A stretch of DNA of 64,000 nucleotides, from assembly GCA_017311185.1 (NCBI GenBank), contig JAESUZ010005103.1, forward strand, positions 124,001-188,000. Reading direction: 5' to 3'. The DNA is from Proteles cristata cristata. Lineage: Eukaryota; Chordata; Mammalia; Carnivora; Hyaenidae. The position numbers and the translations under genes were made by a program. Position 1 is the first letter of the stretch, and the number at the start of each line of letters is the position of its first letter. Below are positions 63,192 through 64,000 of this stretch, one piece after another. The notes below the pieces were generated by a model. The model searched no databases. It was not told the DNA's origin and saw nothing but the letters and a program-made list of their open reading frames with translations.

Positions 63192-63416
63192 TTTTTTTTT
63201 TTTAATGTTTTATTTATTTCTAGAGAGAGAGAGAGAGAGAGAGACAGCGTGAGCAGGGGAGGGTCAGAGAGAGAGGGAGTCACAGACTGAAACAGGCTCC
63301 AGGCTCTGAGCTGGCAGTCAGCACAGAGCCCGACGCGGGGCTCGAACCCACGAACCGCGAGATCATGACCTAAGCGAAAGTCGGACGCTTAACCGACTAA
63401 GCCACCCAGGCGCCCC
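63192..63416 (-). repeat. SINEC, minus orientation (ZSWIM9 intron 3)
   Basis: Near-consensus copy. AGCACTTCCTATTTCTT and AGCACTTCCTGTTTCTT flank it, a 17-bp target duplication with one change. Confidence 0.95.
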
Positions 63417-63774
63417 AAGCACTTCCTGTTTCTTGATCGCGTGCTGCCCAATGTGAATATCATCTGTGCCAGGCGGCGTTCTAAACGCTTTCGTTCGTGG
63501 CATCCTTCCGTCACAGAGTATCTGTCTCCTACAAAGGAGATGTTGGTCAGGGAAGTTGCCGGAAGCCACACAGCCAGGGGGCTCTAGACCCGATGCTGGA
63601 CCTGAATCTCCGAGCACGAAGGGATGAATTTTCAGTTCCCAGAAGGGGACACTGGGGGAACAACGAGGTTAAGGAGGAAACTGAGGCTCGAAGAGGTTAA
63701 GCCACGAGGTTAGGAAGTGGTGGGGCGAGGACTCAAATCTAGGCAGTCGTGCTTGCGGCTTTATTACTGGATAG

Positions 63775-63994
63775 ACTGGTGGCTCTCAACCCGGGGTGGG
63801 GGGGCGCGCGCGGGGATCCCTTGGAGGGCTTGTCAGGCACGGATTGCGGGGCCCTCAGAGTTTCTGACTCAGCGGGGGGGGGGTGGGGGGGTGGGGGGGT
63901 GGGGGGGTGGCGGGCTAAGAATATGCATTTCCCTCAGGGTCCCAGCAGGCGCCGCTGCTGCTCCAAATCCTATGCTTTGAGAACCTTCGTGCTA
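63775..63994 (+). repeat. MER5A-type hAT element with a G-octamer expansion
   Basis: GGTGGCTCTCAACCCGG start, AGAGTTTCTGACTCAG middle and CTTTGAGAACC end match MER5A. A poly-G tandem array at 63874-63914 interrupts it. Confidence 0.75.
63874..63914 (+). repeat. (GGGGGGGT)n array
   Basis: A ten-G run, then three seven-G runs separated by single T, then GGCGGG. Confidence 0.97.
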
Positions 63995-64000
63995 GCCTGC

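Larger units (their letters stand above)
53783..64000. other. ZSWIM9 intron 3, left part
   Basis: I see no further exon here. The stretch is mostly the SINEs and MER/MIR fragments listed. Anonymous unique sequence remains at about 57700-58200, 59370-60900 and 61600-62640. The last ZSWIM9 exon must be beyond the window. Confidence 0.6.

Overview
The window is nuclear DNA from a carnivore, most likely a felid. It holds about forty tRNA-derived SINEC repeats. Their younger copies carry the cat-type body: a right half reading 'GGTTCGTGGGTTCGAGCCCC', then 'GCTGACAGCTCAGAGCCTGG', a CT-rich stretch and an AATAAA-bearing tail. This differs from the dog- and mustelid-type bodies as I know them. Genes are spliced, with consensus GT-AG junctions, and sit among ancient L2, MIR, hAT/MER and Tigger fragments. 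No prokaryotic, viral or plasmid feature was recognised.

Layout. (1) 1-3290: gene-free flank with L2 and MER fragments, an old SINE and a 280-bp purine tract. (2) 3291-10411, minus strand: all six coding exons of CABP5, a retinal EF-hand calcium sensor. They join without a frame break into 173 codons plus stop. (3) 10412-12335: a short intergenic gap. In human and mouse PLA2G4C lies between CABP5 and LIG1; I cannot recognise it here. (4) 12336-45110, minus strand: the whole of LIG1 (DNA ligase I). All 27 coding exons are placed, every junction is phase-compatible, and the joined reading frame is 913 codons plus stop. A probable non-coding first exon may use a GC donor. (5) 44830-45500: a CpG-rich divergent promoter shared with the next gene. 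(6) 45400-64000, plus strand: the 5' part of ZSWIM9. It has a probable non-coding exon 1 and two coding exons (192 codons); the rest of the gene lies beyond the window.

The three genes do not form a pathway. LIG1 seals Okazaki fragments and long-patch repair nicks. CABP5 tunes calcium signalling in retinal neurons. ZSWIM9 has no established function. LIG1 and ZSWIM9 are linked by their head-to-head promoter.

The points most worth following are these. PLA2G4C appears to be missing. Younger SINEs are strongly antisense to both LIG1 and ZSWIM9. A 50-bp minisatellite in LIG1 intron 4 has a three-unit higher-order pattern. ZNF143/THAP11-like motifs cluster in the divergent promoter. A UG repeat lies next to the 5' splice site of LIG1 exon 25. 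Nested SINE insertions carry recognisable target-site duplications. I found no evidence for a novel protein system; the long anonymous reading frames are GC-rich or repeat-derived shadows.
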